64,000 nucleotides of DNA from Megascapheus bottae. Its lineage: Eukaryota > Chordata > Mammalia > Rodentia > Geomyidae. The position numbers and the translations under genes are program-made. Positions 48,638-60,971 of the stretch are shown one piece after another (the first letter of the stretch is position 1; every line of letters starts with the position of its first letter). The stretch covers positions 57,623,602 through 57,687,601 of the forward strand of contig JANJXV010000013.1 in the NCBI GenBank assembly GCA_024803745.1, given 5' to 3'. Under the pieces are notes generated by a model. The model worked only from the letters and a program-made list of their open reading frames with translations, was not told the origin of the DNA and did not search any database.

Positions 48638-48838
48638 GGGGCCAGGAGTTTTTGCCTAGTGGTAGAGGGCTTGCCTAGCATACACAAGGACCCGGGTTCG
48701 ATTCCTTGGCTACTACATACATAGAAAAAGCCGAAAATGGTGCTGTGCCTGGAGTGGTAGAGCTCTAGCCTTGAGGAAAGCCCAAGGATAGTGCTCAGGC
48801 CCTGAATTCGAGCCAAGACTGGCGCAAAAGATGGGGGG
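48638..48838 (+). mobile_element. Dimeric tRNA-derived SINE inserted in L1
   Basis: GGGGCCAGGAGTTTTTGCCT, AGTGGTAGAGGGCTTGCC (box A-like) and GGGTTCGATTCC (box B), then the second monomer GTGGTAGAGCTCTAGCCTTG. Full-length forward copy. Confidence 0.92.
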
Positions 48839-49056
48839 CTTTGTGGTATGAATATATCTTTCTAAGATGTATGATCCAGCATCTTAACCATGTTAATTCT
48901 TACAGTCGTTACAATTTATTTAGCCTTTAATTTCTCTCAGTAATGTTTTATAGTTTTTAGTCACATTTTATACTTCCTTTATTAAACTTATTCTTAAATG
49001 TTTTGTTCTTACTCTTATTTTGATTACTCACAATTAACACTAAGGTACACAATTGA

Positions 49057-49216
49057 TTTTTTTCCTCCAGTCCTGGACTGTCCCTGAGCTTCTTTTACCA
49101 GTTGAGACTCAACACCATTTCTAGGTTTTTGTGTGTGTGCGGTGCTGAGGGAACGAACCCAGGGCTTTCTGCCTGCTAGGTGAGCATTCTATCACTAGGC
49201 CACAGTTCCAGCCCCT
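49057..49216 (-). mobile_element. Dimeric tRNA-derived SINE inserted in L1, with target-site duplication
   Basis: Diverged reverse copy from TTTTTTTCCTCCAGTCCTGG to CACTAGGCCACAGTTCCAGC. ACAATTGA flanks both sides (49049 and 49217), which confirms insertion into the L1. Confidence 0.88.
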
Positions 49217-51379
49217 ACAATTGACTTTTTTTCATATGGATCTGTGCCCTGCAACTTTGCTGAGCTACTGATTAGTTCTAATAGTATATAATATAAGTCA
49301 GTGTAAATTCATAACCTCCATAAACAACCATGGTTGTACTTTCAGTCTGAATCCTTTCATTTTTCTTGTCCTGTCTAACTACTTGTTTCTAATCTGTGCC
49401 ATTAACTAGAAGAAGTGAACGCATACGTCTCCCTACTCTTACTAGTCTTAAGAAGGTTGCCAGAAGTCAGGCAAGCAGGTGCAGCCAGCCCTGGAAGGTG
49501 ATGGCCACAGGGAAAGAATCAAGTTTGAGATCAGCCTGGATGGAAAAAGTTCACTTCTGCTTCTACTTTGTTGAATCTTTGCTTCTTTTAATCATGAGAA
49601 GGTATAGCATTCTGTAACTATTTTTTTCTCTGTCAGTTGAGATGGTCGAGTAGCAATTTTATTATCTTTTTGATATACTGGATTACATTGATTTTATTAA
49701 GCCAACCTTGCATTACTGGGATAAATGCTATTTGGTCATGGTGCATAATCCTCGTTATGTTCTCAGACTCCGTCTGCTAACATTTTCTTGATGTCTGTGT
49801 GTACATATGCACACGTGTGCCTGAGGCCACTCCACTGCTTATTGGACCCACTGGGTCCTTCCAGACACACCCGCAGCTCGCTGACCCCCAGAGCCTGCGT
49901 GCCTTTACGCAGAGGTCAGCACATCCATTGGCTTAGGCGCCAGAGCCAAGGACCACATCTGGCCAGCTTCAACCCCAACCCCCCCACCCCCCAGCCTCCT
50001 GAGGTGGTGGTGGGACAGAGCCAGCTTCTTCAGGGCCCTCCCTGGCATCCTCTCTGGGCAGCCTCAAGTGTCTGTGTCTGTGTCCTCCTCTCTTTGTGTA
50101 ATGACAGTCAGATACTTCACTCTGCCTCTGTCTCCTCTTTGAAGACTGGGCCTGAGGTACGGGGGTTAAGGTGCGGGTACCTGAGCTCTGGAGAAGCACG
50201 TCCTTCAGCGTGTAACTTTCTCAGTGAGGTCATAGCCCCCTTTCTTAGGCAACAACCAACCCCCTTACTCACTGCTATCTGTGCCTTGATTATCTTACTC
50301 CATGGCTCCTCCCTCTTCCCTCCTCCATACATGCTACAAACTTACTTTGATCTCTCCCGGCAACTCAGGCTTGTTTGTCTCCTGTGTGATTTCAGGAGCC
50401 AGGGTCCAGGCTGGCCTGCAGCAGGCACCCAGCGAGGGCACCAGACATGAATGGATGTTTTCATTCATTGGCACATGCTCCTTGTAGGAGTTGTCAGAAA
50501 CTTCTGCAGTCTCACCTTGTGGACTGGAGCGGTCTTCCTGAGGAGAAGTTCTTGTGAAGAAAAGACTTCTATTGAGGTCATAGATTCAGAGGCGTCCACG
50601 GAGACGCTTCACAGTCTGTGGTGCTGAAGTATGCAGCGGACACAGCCTGGCCACGGCCTGGGCCCATCCTGTGTCCTCCCTCCATTTCCCTTTCCTCCCA
50701 GGGTCCCTCTGGTGTCACCACCCTCTCAGTGTTGGCCCCGGGGGCTTCAGGTCCTGCAGCTATCTGGCAGTCTTCCTACCTGTCCTTCAGGAAGTGTAAG
50801 AACCAGCTGCCTGTGTCATTCCAGCTGGCCCCGGACCATCCCTGTGCTGGCTCCCAGCCAGCTCCTGCCCCCCCTGGGGTTTTCTAGTCCCTACTCCCTG
50901 AGCATAGGTTGGGGGAGGGAGTGGTAACAAAGGCAAGCTTGGATCTGGGGCCTGACACCCCAGACCACTGCAACCCAGATGTCCTCCGTGGGCCAGCTTC
51001 AGGACTCTGCCTGCTGTCCCCCAGTTCTCTGGAGTCTCATCCTGGGGTCCCAGCAGCAGTGTCTCTGCTCCTCTGCCCCTGGCTCCTGCCCACTGAGAGA
51101 GAGACTGCAGCTCTGCAGACATGAGGCATGAGGCACAGAGAGGAAGGGCTCAGGTCTGTGTGGTGGACTTTCCTTGACTGAGCAGAGCTGTCGCAGAGAT
51201 GGGGGGGCCTAGATGACCCCGTGACCAAGGCCTAGAGGCCCCAGAATGGAGGCTGAGCTCTGAGATGCAGAATGCCTTCTGGTGATTCTGCTGGGGGGCC
51301 CGGCTGGAGTGGAGCTTTGCTTCTTGGCGGCCAGGCTGCAGGCTTATTTGGGGTGTCACAGATGCACGGACAGACCGCG

Positions 51380-51600
51380 GAGAGATCCATACACTTGAGT
51401 TGATTTTACACTGCGGGCCCAGAGGAGTCCACTCTAACTGTGGCTATGTGCACAGTATTTGCAAGCAATTTTAGGTGGGGAGGACGATGTAGGAAGAAGC
51501 AGGGGAAGCAAGTGTGAAAACGCCGATGCCCGTTCAGGCCCCTTAATGGCTTCGCGGGCTACAACAGTGGCTGGTTTGCTTGTCCCCGGAACATTTTCTG
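51380..51600. promoter_or_regulatory. Weak candidate noncoding element
   Basis: Unique sequence of mixed composition with ACACTTGAGTTGATTTTACA, GTGCACAGTATTTGCAAGCA and CCTTAATGGC. Called on composition only. Confidence 0.25.
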
Positions 51601-52239
51601 AAGGGGAGGGGTCCCCGGCTTACTTCAGGGTTCTAGATTGAGGTCGGCCAGGCCGGGCTCCTGGCCAGGGCGACGTTGGAAAGTGCACTTCCACTCACTC
51701 CTCGTTCCTCTTGTTCTCTTTGAATCTGGGTGTGAAGGGGAAATGTCAGAAGATGTGGCACAGGTGGCCCGGGGCGGGGGGGGACAGGACTTCTGGACAT
51801 ACCTGGAAAGGCCAGGTGGGCTGGATTTGAGAAGAGAATGGTATCCTTTCAAGTGGGGCTTCGGCGCCCCTTCTCCGCCGCTCACTGGGCTAGCCTGGAC
51901 GCGAGCCCAGCAGAGGTTCAGGCTCCCCGGAGACCCTCCTGCCCCTCCCCCAGCTCTCCCGTCCCCAGCGTGTGATGCCCCCAGAAGCGCAGGGCAGGCT
52001 GGGACCGGCGCCCACATCCTGGTGAGAGAAAAGAGGCTTGCCACCACAGCATCAAGCAAAGGCAGTCCATGCAGGCACTTGCAGTTGCCAGGGGCATCAT
52101 ATTTTCTCCTCCCTCAGCTCCTTCTGGAGCCAGCCATGAGGAACTGAAGCGGAGAGAAGCCGTGCTCAAGGCAGTTGAGCGGAGGGGGCTCTGAGCCGTG
52201 GGTGGATGGTTGGCCCACGCGTCGAGATGGAATGGCGTT

Positions 52240-52445
52240 CGTCCGCTGGCGAGTTGTGCCTTCACACTGACGGTCTTTGTATTTATGTGTTTAATGAGAT
52301 GGTTTTCGGGACTGTGACTGCGAGGTCAGGAGAGATGCCTTGCCTGGCCTTCCGCCCGTTTGCCCCTGCCTGTAATGAGACCGCTTATTTATGGCTTCAA
52401 TTTGGTTTTTATTATTATTACTATTTGCTTTTCAGAATTAGGCGA
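52240..52445. promoter_or_regulatory. Candidate conserved noncoding element about 9 kb upstream of BRSK2
   Basis: AT-rich, non-repetitive patch with GTATTTATGTGTTTAATGAG, CCTGTAATGAGACCGCTTAT and TATTATTATTACTATTTGC next to a homeodomain-like TAATGAG pair. It is the clearest composition shift in this part of the window. Confidence 0.4.
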
Positions 52446-54924
52446 CTGCATCAAGCATTCTCCCACCGCCGCAGGCCAGAGGCTGGCCAGTGGTGGTAAA
52501 GGTACTACAGCTCCGTGGCAGTCTGTACTTCCTGCAGTGTGTCTGCTCCATACCAGGCAACCTTCTTCCTTACCCCGGAATCGCTGCAGGATTTCCCCTT
52601 CTGCAAAGTTCCTGCTTCCTGTGAATGTGTGTGTCATAGGGGTGCCCCGACCCCATTTTCATAGGACTCCTCCCATACCATTGGTCTTCACTTGGTCTTG
52701 ACCCCACCATTTCCTGAGGGGGGGGTGCCGTCAGCAGTTGTCATGGTTACCAGAATACTTCCTACCACTCCATCACGTGCCCCCACAGGCTCGGGTGCTG
52801 TCCCCAAGAGCCTGTCAGTGGGGCCCTAATCACAGCCCGTCCTCTCCTCAGTGGTGCTGTGCAGGTGGGATGCCAGGGCAGGGCAGGGCACCTGAACGTC
52901 CCCTGATACCCTTTGGGATCCCCTCCCAGCAGCCTGATGTGGAGAGCAGATCCCGAGGGCCACTCGCCCCCCTCCCCAGGCTGGGGACCTCGCTCAGGGC
53001 TCTCCGCTGCTGGGCTCCGAGGCTCCTTCTCCTAGCTCCCTCCCTTTCTCGTGTGCCGACCTTTCCCCAGACCTCTCCCTGGCCTCCACGTGGCCACCAG
53101 GCCATGGTGTGAGAGCCATGCCCATCTCGGGGTCCTCCAACAGGGGTTTGCAAATCCTCCCGCCAGCCGAGCCCAGTCTGCACACACCCCAGCTCCAGCA
53201 CAGGGCGAGGGGGGACTGCTGTCCACAGGGCTCCCCAGGGCTTCATCACAGACCCGGGCCCCGGTCCTCCTCCCACAGGCACCAGTTCTGATTGTGGCCC
53301 AGAGACCTTGCGCCAATGCAGCGAGCACAGAGGGGCCTGAGAGCCGGTCAGCAAAGCAGCGTGGAAGCTGCCACCTGTGCAGCGCGCGAGGACAGCTGAG
53401 AGCGGCTGGCCGTGAGGGCCGAGGGGAGAAAGATCCCTGGAGCCTCATCAGGTGTGGCAGGTGCGCGGAGGCAGGGCTGCGGGTTGGGCCTCCACACTGA
53501 GGCCCTGAGGCTCACACGGCTCACACCGTCCCTGCCCTGGAGCCTTGAGGCTGTCCACAGCCCCAGTCCCCTCATCCCCACAAGCCACCATGAGCTGAGC
53601 TGGCAGAGGGCTCCTGCCCCACACTGTGTCAGGACACTGGCAAGGCTGCACCACAGCTCCATCCTGATCCTCCGCCAGCCCTGACATCTAGAAGTAGCAA
53701 AAAGTATCTAGCCCGCCCAAGGCAGAGGCAGAAAGTGGGCCAGAGAGAGGGCATTTCACCTTTGTCAGCGTGCATCGGATACAAAGTAGAGACCTGTGCC
53801 TTCCTAATCGAGGGTGCCCGGTGCACAGGCCTGGAGCCAGGACATTTCTTCCGGCAGGCAGCGGGCTGGTGTGGAGGAAGAAGGCGCCCACACACCTGCT
53901 GTCGACCGCGAGGCCCTGGCCGTGCCCACCGCTCCCTGGCCACAGATGCTGCAGGTCTGCCTGTGTGGGGTCTCCACTCTGCTCCATCTCCACCCTGCCT
54001 GTGGTGAGGGCCAAAGAGTCCCTGCAGGTGGGCCCTCGCGGGGCGGGGGGGGGACGCCATGCCGGGCTGGGGCGTGGATACCTCAGGCCAGTGCAGCCTG
54101 CATGTTCTCCTCTGGACACGCGTGGAGCAGGGACGCAGCCTGCTGAGGCAACCGTGGGTAGCCGAGGATGGCGAGGCTGCTTGTGTGTGGCGAGTGAGGG
54201 CTGACCACAACAAGCCCTGATCTGAAAGCACAATCTCCCTTCAGGTCAGAATCCAGTTTCCGTGGCAGCCTATGTGTGACCCAGATGGCTCAGGGGTTCC
54301 GTGCTAAGCAGCGTTGGGCACAGAGTGGGGCGTGTGTGGGAAGGAGTGGGTGCAGCTGCTCGGTGGCCCGGTCCATGTCCAGCACTGTCCACCTGGCCAC
54401 GGCGGCGGCCCAGCAAGGAGCAGGCCCTGTGACGGGAGGCCGCTCTGCTCTGTCCTCTGCCCCCACCGCTCCCTCCACCCACAGCTGGCTCACCAGTGCC
54501 ACTTGCACGGCTACCCGCTGACCAGGGCGGCGGGGCAGCAGGGCAGGCAGGACCCGTGAAGGCCACTGTTTGTGAGAGGGATGAAGATGGCATGGTTCTC
54601 AGTGTCCTGTAGGTGCCCCCGTGGTTTGCCCTCCCCACCCAGGGTTCTTATCAGCTGGCTCAGAAGGGAGGTGAGGCCCTGGGCCTCCGGCAGCCTGGCA
54701 TCAGAGAGCCCAACCCCGTGACCCCTCTGCGGCCAGAGCTGGGGAGCAAGGGAGGCACCTGGCCTGTGGAGCCCGAGCTGGGGCCTCAGCCCCTCCTGTC
54801 CTTGTCCCAGCACTGGACGCTGGCAGCACCAGCCCCTGGGAAAGCAGGGAGACAGAAGCTCCGCCCAGAGCCCTCTCAGGTCAGCCCGCTCAGGTCAGCT
54901 TGCCAGAGGCCGCCTCTGTGGATT

Positions 54925-55065
54925 ACAATTTGAATTCAGCGGCAGAAACACCACAGGTCTCCTGAGGTCTCAACTTCAGGCGAACAGGAAATACTCGGTC
55001 TCCGATCTATACTGAAAACTCGATTCATTATTTCCCTGAAATTCAGCCCTCACCTGCATTTGGGT
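54925..55065. promoter_or_regulatory. Candidate conserved noncoding element
   Basis: Balanced-composition unique sequence with GATTACAATTTGAATTCAGC, CTCGATTCATTATTTCCCTG and CACCTGCATTTGG in GC-rich surroundings. Weak to moderate call. Confidence 0.33.
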
Positions 55066-56064
55066 TCCCATCATGGCTACATACCTGGAACTTGCCACCA
55101 GGCCTGGCTCTCAGCTGAGAAGGGAAGCGGGCTCCAGAACATTTCTGTTCTGGCTGGCCTCCAACCAGCATCCTTCCGTCCTCAGCCTTCCAGTAGCCAG
55201 GATTACAGGCAGGAGCTACCAATGGAGTGCGGGCTGGTCCAGCCCCTGCCCCCTCCCTCTGCCCCTCCAGGCCACCAGGGCCCTCCCCTCTCCTCACCAC
55301 AGGCCTCCCGGCCCCCAGATCCCCACGAGGCCAGCTTCCTCCAGTCCCAGGTGTTGCCTGGGCCACTCCTCCTCCATCTGGCTCTGCACTCCATCCTTGC
55401 CCTCCAGACACAGGAGGTCTGTGCCTGGGTCCCCTGCCCTGCCTGGCATGGTACCCCCACCACCGGCATGGTACCCCTCTGCATGCTGCCTGCCGGCCCC
55501 TCAAAGCATTCGGGTTTGTACGTGCTGAGCTCCTGACTCCCTGCACAGACAGAGGGTCACTGCAGCCCTTGAAGGCCGTCCTCTCTCCCCGGAGGCCCCA
55601 GGACTGCTGGGCAGGATCCCGGAGCAGGGCTCTGAATTCCTCAGCCATCTGACCTGCACCATCTCTCCTCTGAGCAGTCCTGAGAGGCGATCCCCTGTGC
55701 TCAGGGTCACAGAAGAGATTAACGTGGTGTTCACAGACAGTGCATGGGGGCGTCTGACCTGCTGACCAAAAGGAACCCAGGGGTCAACCTGAAAGCGGGA
55801 GTGCAGGGGACCCTGCCAGGGCAGCTTTGCGGTGCGACACAGCGTCCATCTCCTCTGAGGGCGCTTTCTCGCAGGGTCAGGAGGCTCCAGGCATTTCAGG
55901 GGCCGTCAGCCAGGACTGGGTCCAGAAAGCTAGGGTGTATGCAAGGCGGCTAGCCGCCCCCCTGGATGGGGTCCTCCCCTGGTCTGGGCTCTAGCATCCA
56001 TCGACCCTGCTCTGACATCTTCTGAGCATATGGACGGCTGACTGCAATACCCAGCACCATGTGT

Positions 56065-56370
56065 CCCCCCCACCCCACCCCTTCCTTCTGGTTCTGAGAG
56101 CCCCCACCCCACCCCACCCCTTCCTTCTGGTTCTGAGAGCCCCCACCCCACCCCACCCCTTCCTTCTGGTTCTGAGAGCCCCCACCCCACCCCTTCCTTT
56201 TGGTTCTGAGATCCCACCCCCCACGCCCCTTTTTTTCTGGTTCTGAGAGCCCCTCCAAACCCACACACCTCTTCCTTCTGATTCTGAGAGCCCCCCAACA
56301 CCACACCCCTTTCTACTGGTTCTGAGAGTCCCCCACCCTCCCACTCCTCTTCCTTCTGATTTTGAGAGCA
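56065..56370. repeat. Minisatellite, ~30-37-bp unit, about 9 copies
   Basis: Tandem CCTTCCTTCTGGTTCTGAGA words separated by variable C-rich CCCCACCCCACCCC spacers. The left units are near identical and the right units are more diverged. Confidence 0.93.
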
Positions 56371-56404
56371 TTTAGCCCACAGCCCTTGAGCCATGCCTCC
56401 ATCT

Positions 56405-56515
56405 CTGCTCTATTTGTTTTCACGTTTGCTTAGATTAACCTCTGCCCTTGAGCCTCCTGCCTCCACCTCCCGCCGGTGGCAGGATTACAGTCCTATGACA
56501 TCACATCCAGCTCGT
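56405..56515 (-). mobile_element. B1-like SINE remnant
   Basis: GAGCCTCCTGCCTCCACCTC, then GGCAGGATTACAG and ATCACATCCAGCTC, the reverse of a 7SL-derived element; decayed. Confidence 0.6.
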
Positions 56516-56664
56516 GCCTGGTTCTGAACCATCTACTAAGTGGAATGGAGCCTCCTGCCCTGGCATTTCTGGGAGCAAGTCTGTTTATGATGAGATTCAA
56601 CTTCTGTAGCCACTGACTTTCCTTTTGGCTGAATTATCTATGGAGGGAAGAAAATGTAGATCTC

Positions 56665-56858
56665 TGGGGCCGGGAGTTTGGCCTAGTGGTAGAGTGCTTG
56701 CCTACGATGCACAGAGTTCTGGGTTCGATTCTTTGGTAGCACATACTTAGAAAAAGCTGGAGGTGGTGCTGAGGCTCAAGTGGTAGAGCTCTAGCCTTGA
56801 GAAAGTCCAAGGACAGTGCTCAGGCCCTGAGCTCAAGCCCAGGACTGGAAAAAAAAAA
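56665..56858 (+). mobile_element. Full-length dimeric tRNA-derived SINE with long target-site duplication
   Basis: GGGGCCGGGAGTTTGGCCTA, box A-like AGTGGTAGAGTGCTTGCC, box B GGGTTCGATTC, then GTGGTAGAGCTCTAGCCTTG, CAGGCCCTGAGCTCAAGCC and poly-A. AGAAAATGTAGATCTC (56649) and AGAAAATGTATATCTC (56859) flank it and differ by one base, so the insertion is fairly young. Confidence 0.96.
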
Positions 56859-56999
56859 AGAAAATGTATATCTCACAAATCCAGGTTTGTCAGCTTCTCC
56901 GTTTAGTTGGTTGCAGTTGGTTCATTTTTAAATGGGAGGCAATGGTCATGTACAGGAAGGATGGCTTGGTGTGTGTTGGTAAAGACACCAAAGGCTCCC

Positions 57000-57070
57000 G
57001 CGCTTTGTCTCAAGTCTCAGCCTCCGGAGTGGCTGGGATTACAGCCGGGAGCCCTGGCACGCCACAGTGC
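57000..57070 (-). mobile_element. B1-like SINE remnant
   Basis: CAAGTCTCAGCCTCCGGAGT then GGCTGGGATTACAG, a short 7SL-type remnant in reverse. Confidence 0.55.
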
Positions 57071-57297
57071 CTGGCATTCCATCCACAGCTGGTCCCTGCC
57101 CTGTCAACGCAGGACACCCAGGCTCTCAGCCCAGACCTCCTGCACTGCTCAGCCACCAGGGGGCCTCAGGCCCCAGGCTTCTCCTCTGAGCCCAGGCAAT
57201 GCCCTGGCTCCACCTCTGTCTGAGAATATTCCTGTGGAAGGGAGCCAGCTGCCCAGGACTGCTGCCACACCCCCAGAGCCTCAGAGGTGTGACAACC

Positions 57298-57350
57298 CCT
57301 TCCTTCCTTCCTTCCTTCCTTCCTTCCTTCCTTCCTTCTTTTCTTCCTTG
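57298..57350. repeat. (TTCC)n microsatellite
   Basis: About eleven TTCC units, then imperfect TTCTTTTCTTCC. Confidence 0.96.
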
Positions 57351-59004
57351 CTTTATCTCTCCCATACAAAGTCCACTCACAGGCTCCAGAACTGGAGAAC
57401 AGCTGGACTCTGGGACCCCTGAAGCCTGTAATATCCTTGGTCTGGACAATTACCTAAATGAACTCTAACCTGAACTCCAGGGCAGGAACCCAAACCTGGC
57501 TGCCTCTGCAGAGGAGAAGGGGGCGGGGGTGTGCTAGGCAGACAGACCCTCACAGAGGAGGACGAGGACCAGTCCCGGGCCCTGCTGCTGGGAGCCTGGC
57601 CAGCGCATGCCCCACCTGTGCTCTCCAGCTCTGAGCCAAAGCCCAGCTCTTCTCAGCCTCACAGAGCGGCAGCTGGAGACGCTCCCAGGGAGGACCTGGT
57701 CAGATGTCCCTCAGGAGCCACGCAGGACACCAAGGAGAACACCCAGCCACCAGGGTGGCAGGAGGCTAAGCAGTGTTCGCTAATTACAGGTGAGGCCAGA
57801 GGACAGGAGAGCCAACGCCAGCTCTTCCCAAGGCCTAGGAAGGACCCTAAATCTCCCCCACCATCTCTGAACCCTGCCCTGGTCATCTTGGAGTTATCCT
57901 GCTGGGTCCTCAGATGATACCCCATCCCCTAGAGTTGACCCCTTAGTGGACCAGACAAAGGGACAGCAGCTTTGTTCTGTGTGGGAACCCAGGGTGGGAG
58001 TGACAGGCTGACTTGTCAAACACCGGACACCCTGGCAGGACACGGACTCTATGGCGAGTCCCGGGACAGACTGGCCAAAGTGGGGCCGGGGCCGGGTGCT
58101 GAGGGCCCTGGAGCACAGGCTCCGAGGATTTGGGCAGGGGACTCGCCCCACCTGGCTGCCAGTCAGCTCTTGAGGCCAGCGCTGGGCTCCTCCTGGCCTG
58201 CAGAAGGGAAGCCCACAGTCGGGGACAGAGGAGGGTCCAGGAGAAACAAAGGGACTGGGGCAGCAGCTGGACGCCAGCCAGTCCCCGCAGCAGCCAGCCC
58301 GCCTCCCCGTATCTGTCCAGATGGACAGGCAGGGGCTTTGTGCCGCCAGCCCGGGGTCTGCCACAAAGCATCCATCAAACCAAAGCGCCCTCATTTGAAT
58401 TCTAATGAGGAAGGGGGCTGGGGCAGGGCTTCCCCGAGACTGCTGTCCAGCCAGGACCCCGGCCTGGTGAAGCTGGGCACAGGGAGCCTGTCTCCCAAGA
58501 AAGCTCGGGCTGTGACTCTCAGGCGCTTTCATGGAAGTCCACTTGAATTGGCATCCTGCCCCAGGAAAAGCCTCTAACTGCCAGTTCACTCGTGGGCACA
58601 GAGCGAAGGCCTTCCGCTGGGGACTGACTCTTTGGACGAAGGCCCCCTCCTAGTGCAGGCAGGGGCAGAGGTTTTCTGGTGGGGACAGGCTCCCTTCGCG
58701 CCCTCCCAGGGCCCCACACTGGGCGGGGTCAGTGTCCTGTAGGGCAGTCCTTCTCAGGAGGACTGCTGTGCCTGCTGCCATGGGGGGAGGAGGGCGGCCA
58801 GGAGGGGCCCTTCCTCCTGAAGCACTGGGGCTGCGGGGCGGGGGAGGACCACAGCTGTCCTTAGCTCTCTTTCCACCTGAAGAGTGGGTAGGATGATCCT
58901 CTGTGGAGGGGTTACCCTGGGCACAACCAATTGGATCACAGTTTCACTTTATTTATTTTTTGTCATGCTTTCTTAAACAACTCAAGATAACAGCTAGTAA
59001 ATCT
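57351..59004. other. Intergenic unique stretch
   Basis: GC-rich unique DNA. A short AT-rich patch at 58355-58410 (CCCTCATTTGAATTCTAATG) is the only notable point. No gene is recognised. Confidence 0.5.
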
Positions 59005-59120
59005 GGGCATGGTATCCTAGGCCTGGAATCCTGGAACTTGGGAGGTGGAGGGGGGGTGGGGGATGGCAGGGGGGATGGAGGAAGCTCGAGTCAGAGGCTG
59101 GCCTGCATAGTGAGACCCCA
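59005..59120 (+). mobile_element. B1-like (7SL-derived) SINE, diverged
   Basis: CTGGGCATGGTATCCTAGGC, CTTGGGAGGTGGAGG, then CAGAGGCTGGCCTGCATAGT and GAGACCCC, matching the order of B1 landmarks. It has a G-rich insertion in the middle. Confidence 0.75.
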
Positions 59121-60935
59121 CGATGAGCCTGGGTTTGAAAGTGGTGTGGAGCTGATTCCAAGAACAGGAGGGGATGGGCGTGGCCTATGTGCAGATGCCG
59201 TTTTATCGGGAGCGCAGGTCCTGGTACCTTTGAGGGTTCTGGACACAGAAGGCAAATAAATGTATGAGGCAAGGCCTCGTTTTCTCAGGGAGACTTATTC
59301 TTAAAATGTGAGCAGGTCAACCTGGAAGAGACAGACAGCCTGACCCTCATCCATGTCCATTCAATCCCCATCCCTGTTGACAGAAAAGTGTGGCTCAGAT
59401 TCAAGATGTCTTCCTCCTCGCAGATCTTCTGAGGAGCACGGTCCGTGCAGCACCTCCTCTTTCCACACTGCTACTGCGTATCCACCGCTCGTGGCTTCTT
59501 TGCTTGGTGACTTGTGATGGCCCCTTGCCCAGCTGTGGTCCACCATTCTCCAGCACCTGCCGCACCAGAAGCTGTGCAGCCGACGCTTCTGCACGGCCTG
59601 GGCCCTCACCGGTCGTTGTTTTGTTTTTTATTGTTGTTTTGTTTTGCCCCAATTATTTTTCCACAGCTGCTTTGCTGTGAGGACCCCTGGGCCAGCACAG
59701 CCCACTCCTGGGCGTGGTGTGCGAATGTTTGCTGGATCCGCTCTGAACTTGTAAATCACTGCTGGAAAAGCTGAGTGACTCTGGTGGCGTTTGGGTGCCT
59801 GAAGATGACCTTGGGGGGTCTCAGGGCAGCTTTGTACAGAACCACGGCCGGTGGCAGCGCCAAGGCAGACTTCCAAGTGACAGACACCCACCTTGCCTGC
59901 GTGGCCTTGGGCTTACCAGAAGGTTCTCCCCAACACGGTCCTGAAATCATTTTCTGTGGGCTGTGCTGTAGCTCCAGACATGGCCTGGGCAGAAACGCAG
60001 TGTTCCCCGAGCGTCAGCCGCTGCTCCTGGGGTCCCAGCCTCACCTCAGGTGAGAACTGCTAGACACAAGCCCTGGGAAACCTGCTGGGGCTTTGGAAGT
60101 AGGAAATGAACACCTGGGGATATGTGGCCTAGAAGACCCCAGCATTCACCACATAGCACCCCGCATGCACGCAGAAGAAACGCAGGAGAAGCCTTCGCCC
60201 ACGAGTTCATCCAAAGCCCTTGCAGACAAGGGACGGAAAGAAGTGTCCTCAGCTCAGCATCCTGGTGAGTCACCGGGAGCTGTCCGGGTGTCCCGAGCCT
60301 GGCTCAGCACCAGTGCTGAGTCACTGCCACAGCCTTTGGGATGACGTGTCAGGGCTCATGGAAAGTCCAAGTGCAGTTCCAGAACGGCAGGCTGGCCATT
60401 CGGAGACGGGGCCCGTATTGGTGGGTCCAGCGAGGCCACTTGGTGGCCCCTCTCCCCTAGGCCCGAGCACCTGGTGAAACAGGAGACAGGACACACCAGA
60501 TGGAGGAGGAGGAAGATGGGGTGGGGGGGTAGAGAGAGGGGGCTGGGAGCCGAGGAGAGCCGAGGAGAGCCGTCCCCCGAGGAGCCAGCCAGAGGTCTTC
60601 TACGCAAACCCTGGGCCTGTGGCACGTTATCACAATGGCCTGAGAAAACCCACGAGCATGAGAAAGTTCTGATGGTGGATGGCGATGGCTGCACAACAAA
60701 ATGGATGAGCTCGCTGCCGGTGTGCACGTAGACTAGCTCAGGTGGGCAGGAGCGGCTGTCTCTTGCCTGGCCTCCTAGTTGCTCAGGCAATCTGAGGCGC
60801 GTGGCTGGAATAGCCCCGCTGACCTGTCGGAGTGACTTATCTCCAGTTGCCAGCAAACCCTGAGCTGGAGGCAGGGCTCAAGTGCTCTCCCTGGGCAAGA
60901 AAGCTAAACAGTAAACATTAATTAAATAAAGGCTC
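59121..60935. other. Intergenic unique stretch
   Basis: Unique DNA; no recognised gene, RNA or repeat apart from a small GAGAGCCGAGGAGAGCCG duplication near 60556. Confidence 0.5.

Positions 60936-60970
<35 letters not shown>
60936..60970. repeat. (CA)n microsatellite
   Basis: About 16 CA units. Confidence 0.96.

Positions 60971-60971
<1 letters not shown>

Larger units (their letters stand above)
48510..49800 (-). mobile_element. Decayed LINE-1 ORF2 fragment, interrupted by two SINEs
   Basis: AT-rich DNA resembling antisense L1 ORF2, for example CTCCATATGAATTAGAGGAT (48550), CCTGCAACTTTGCTGAGCTA (about 49249), GATATACTGGATTACATTGA and CCAACCTTGCATTACTGGGA (about 49700). The element reads on the minus strand. 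SINEs at 48638 and 49058 split it. No intact frame remains. Confidence 0.88.
49801..56064. other. Intergenic unique stretch
   Basis: Mostly GC-rich unique DNA with no recognised gene. It contains the candidate elements listed at 51380, 52240 and 54925, and a B1-like remnant around 55150-55222 (CAGTAGCCAGGATTACAGGC). Open frames show no family features. Confidence 0.5.
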
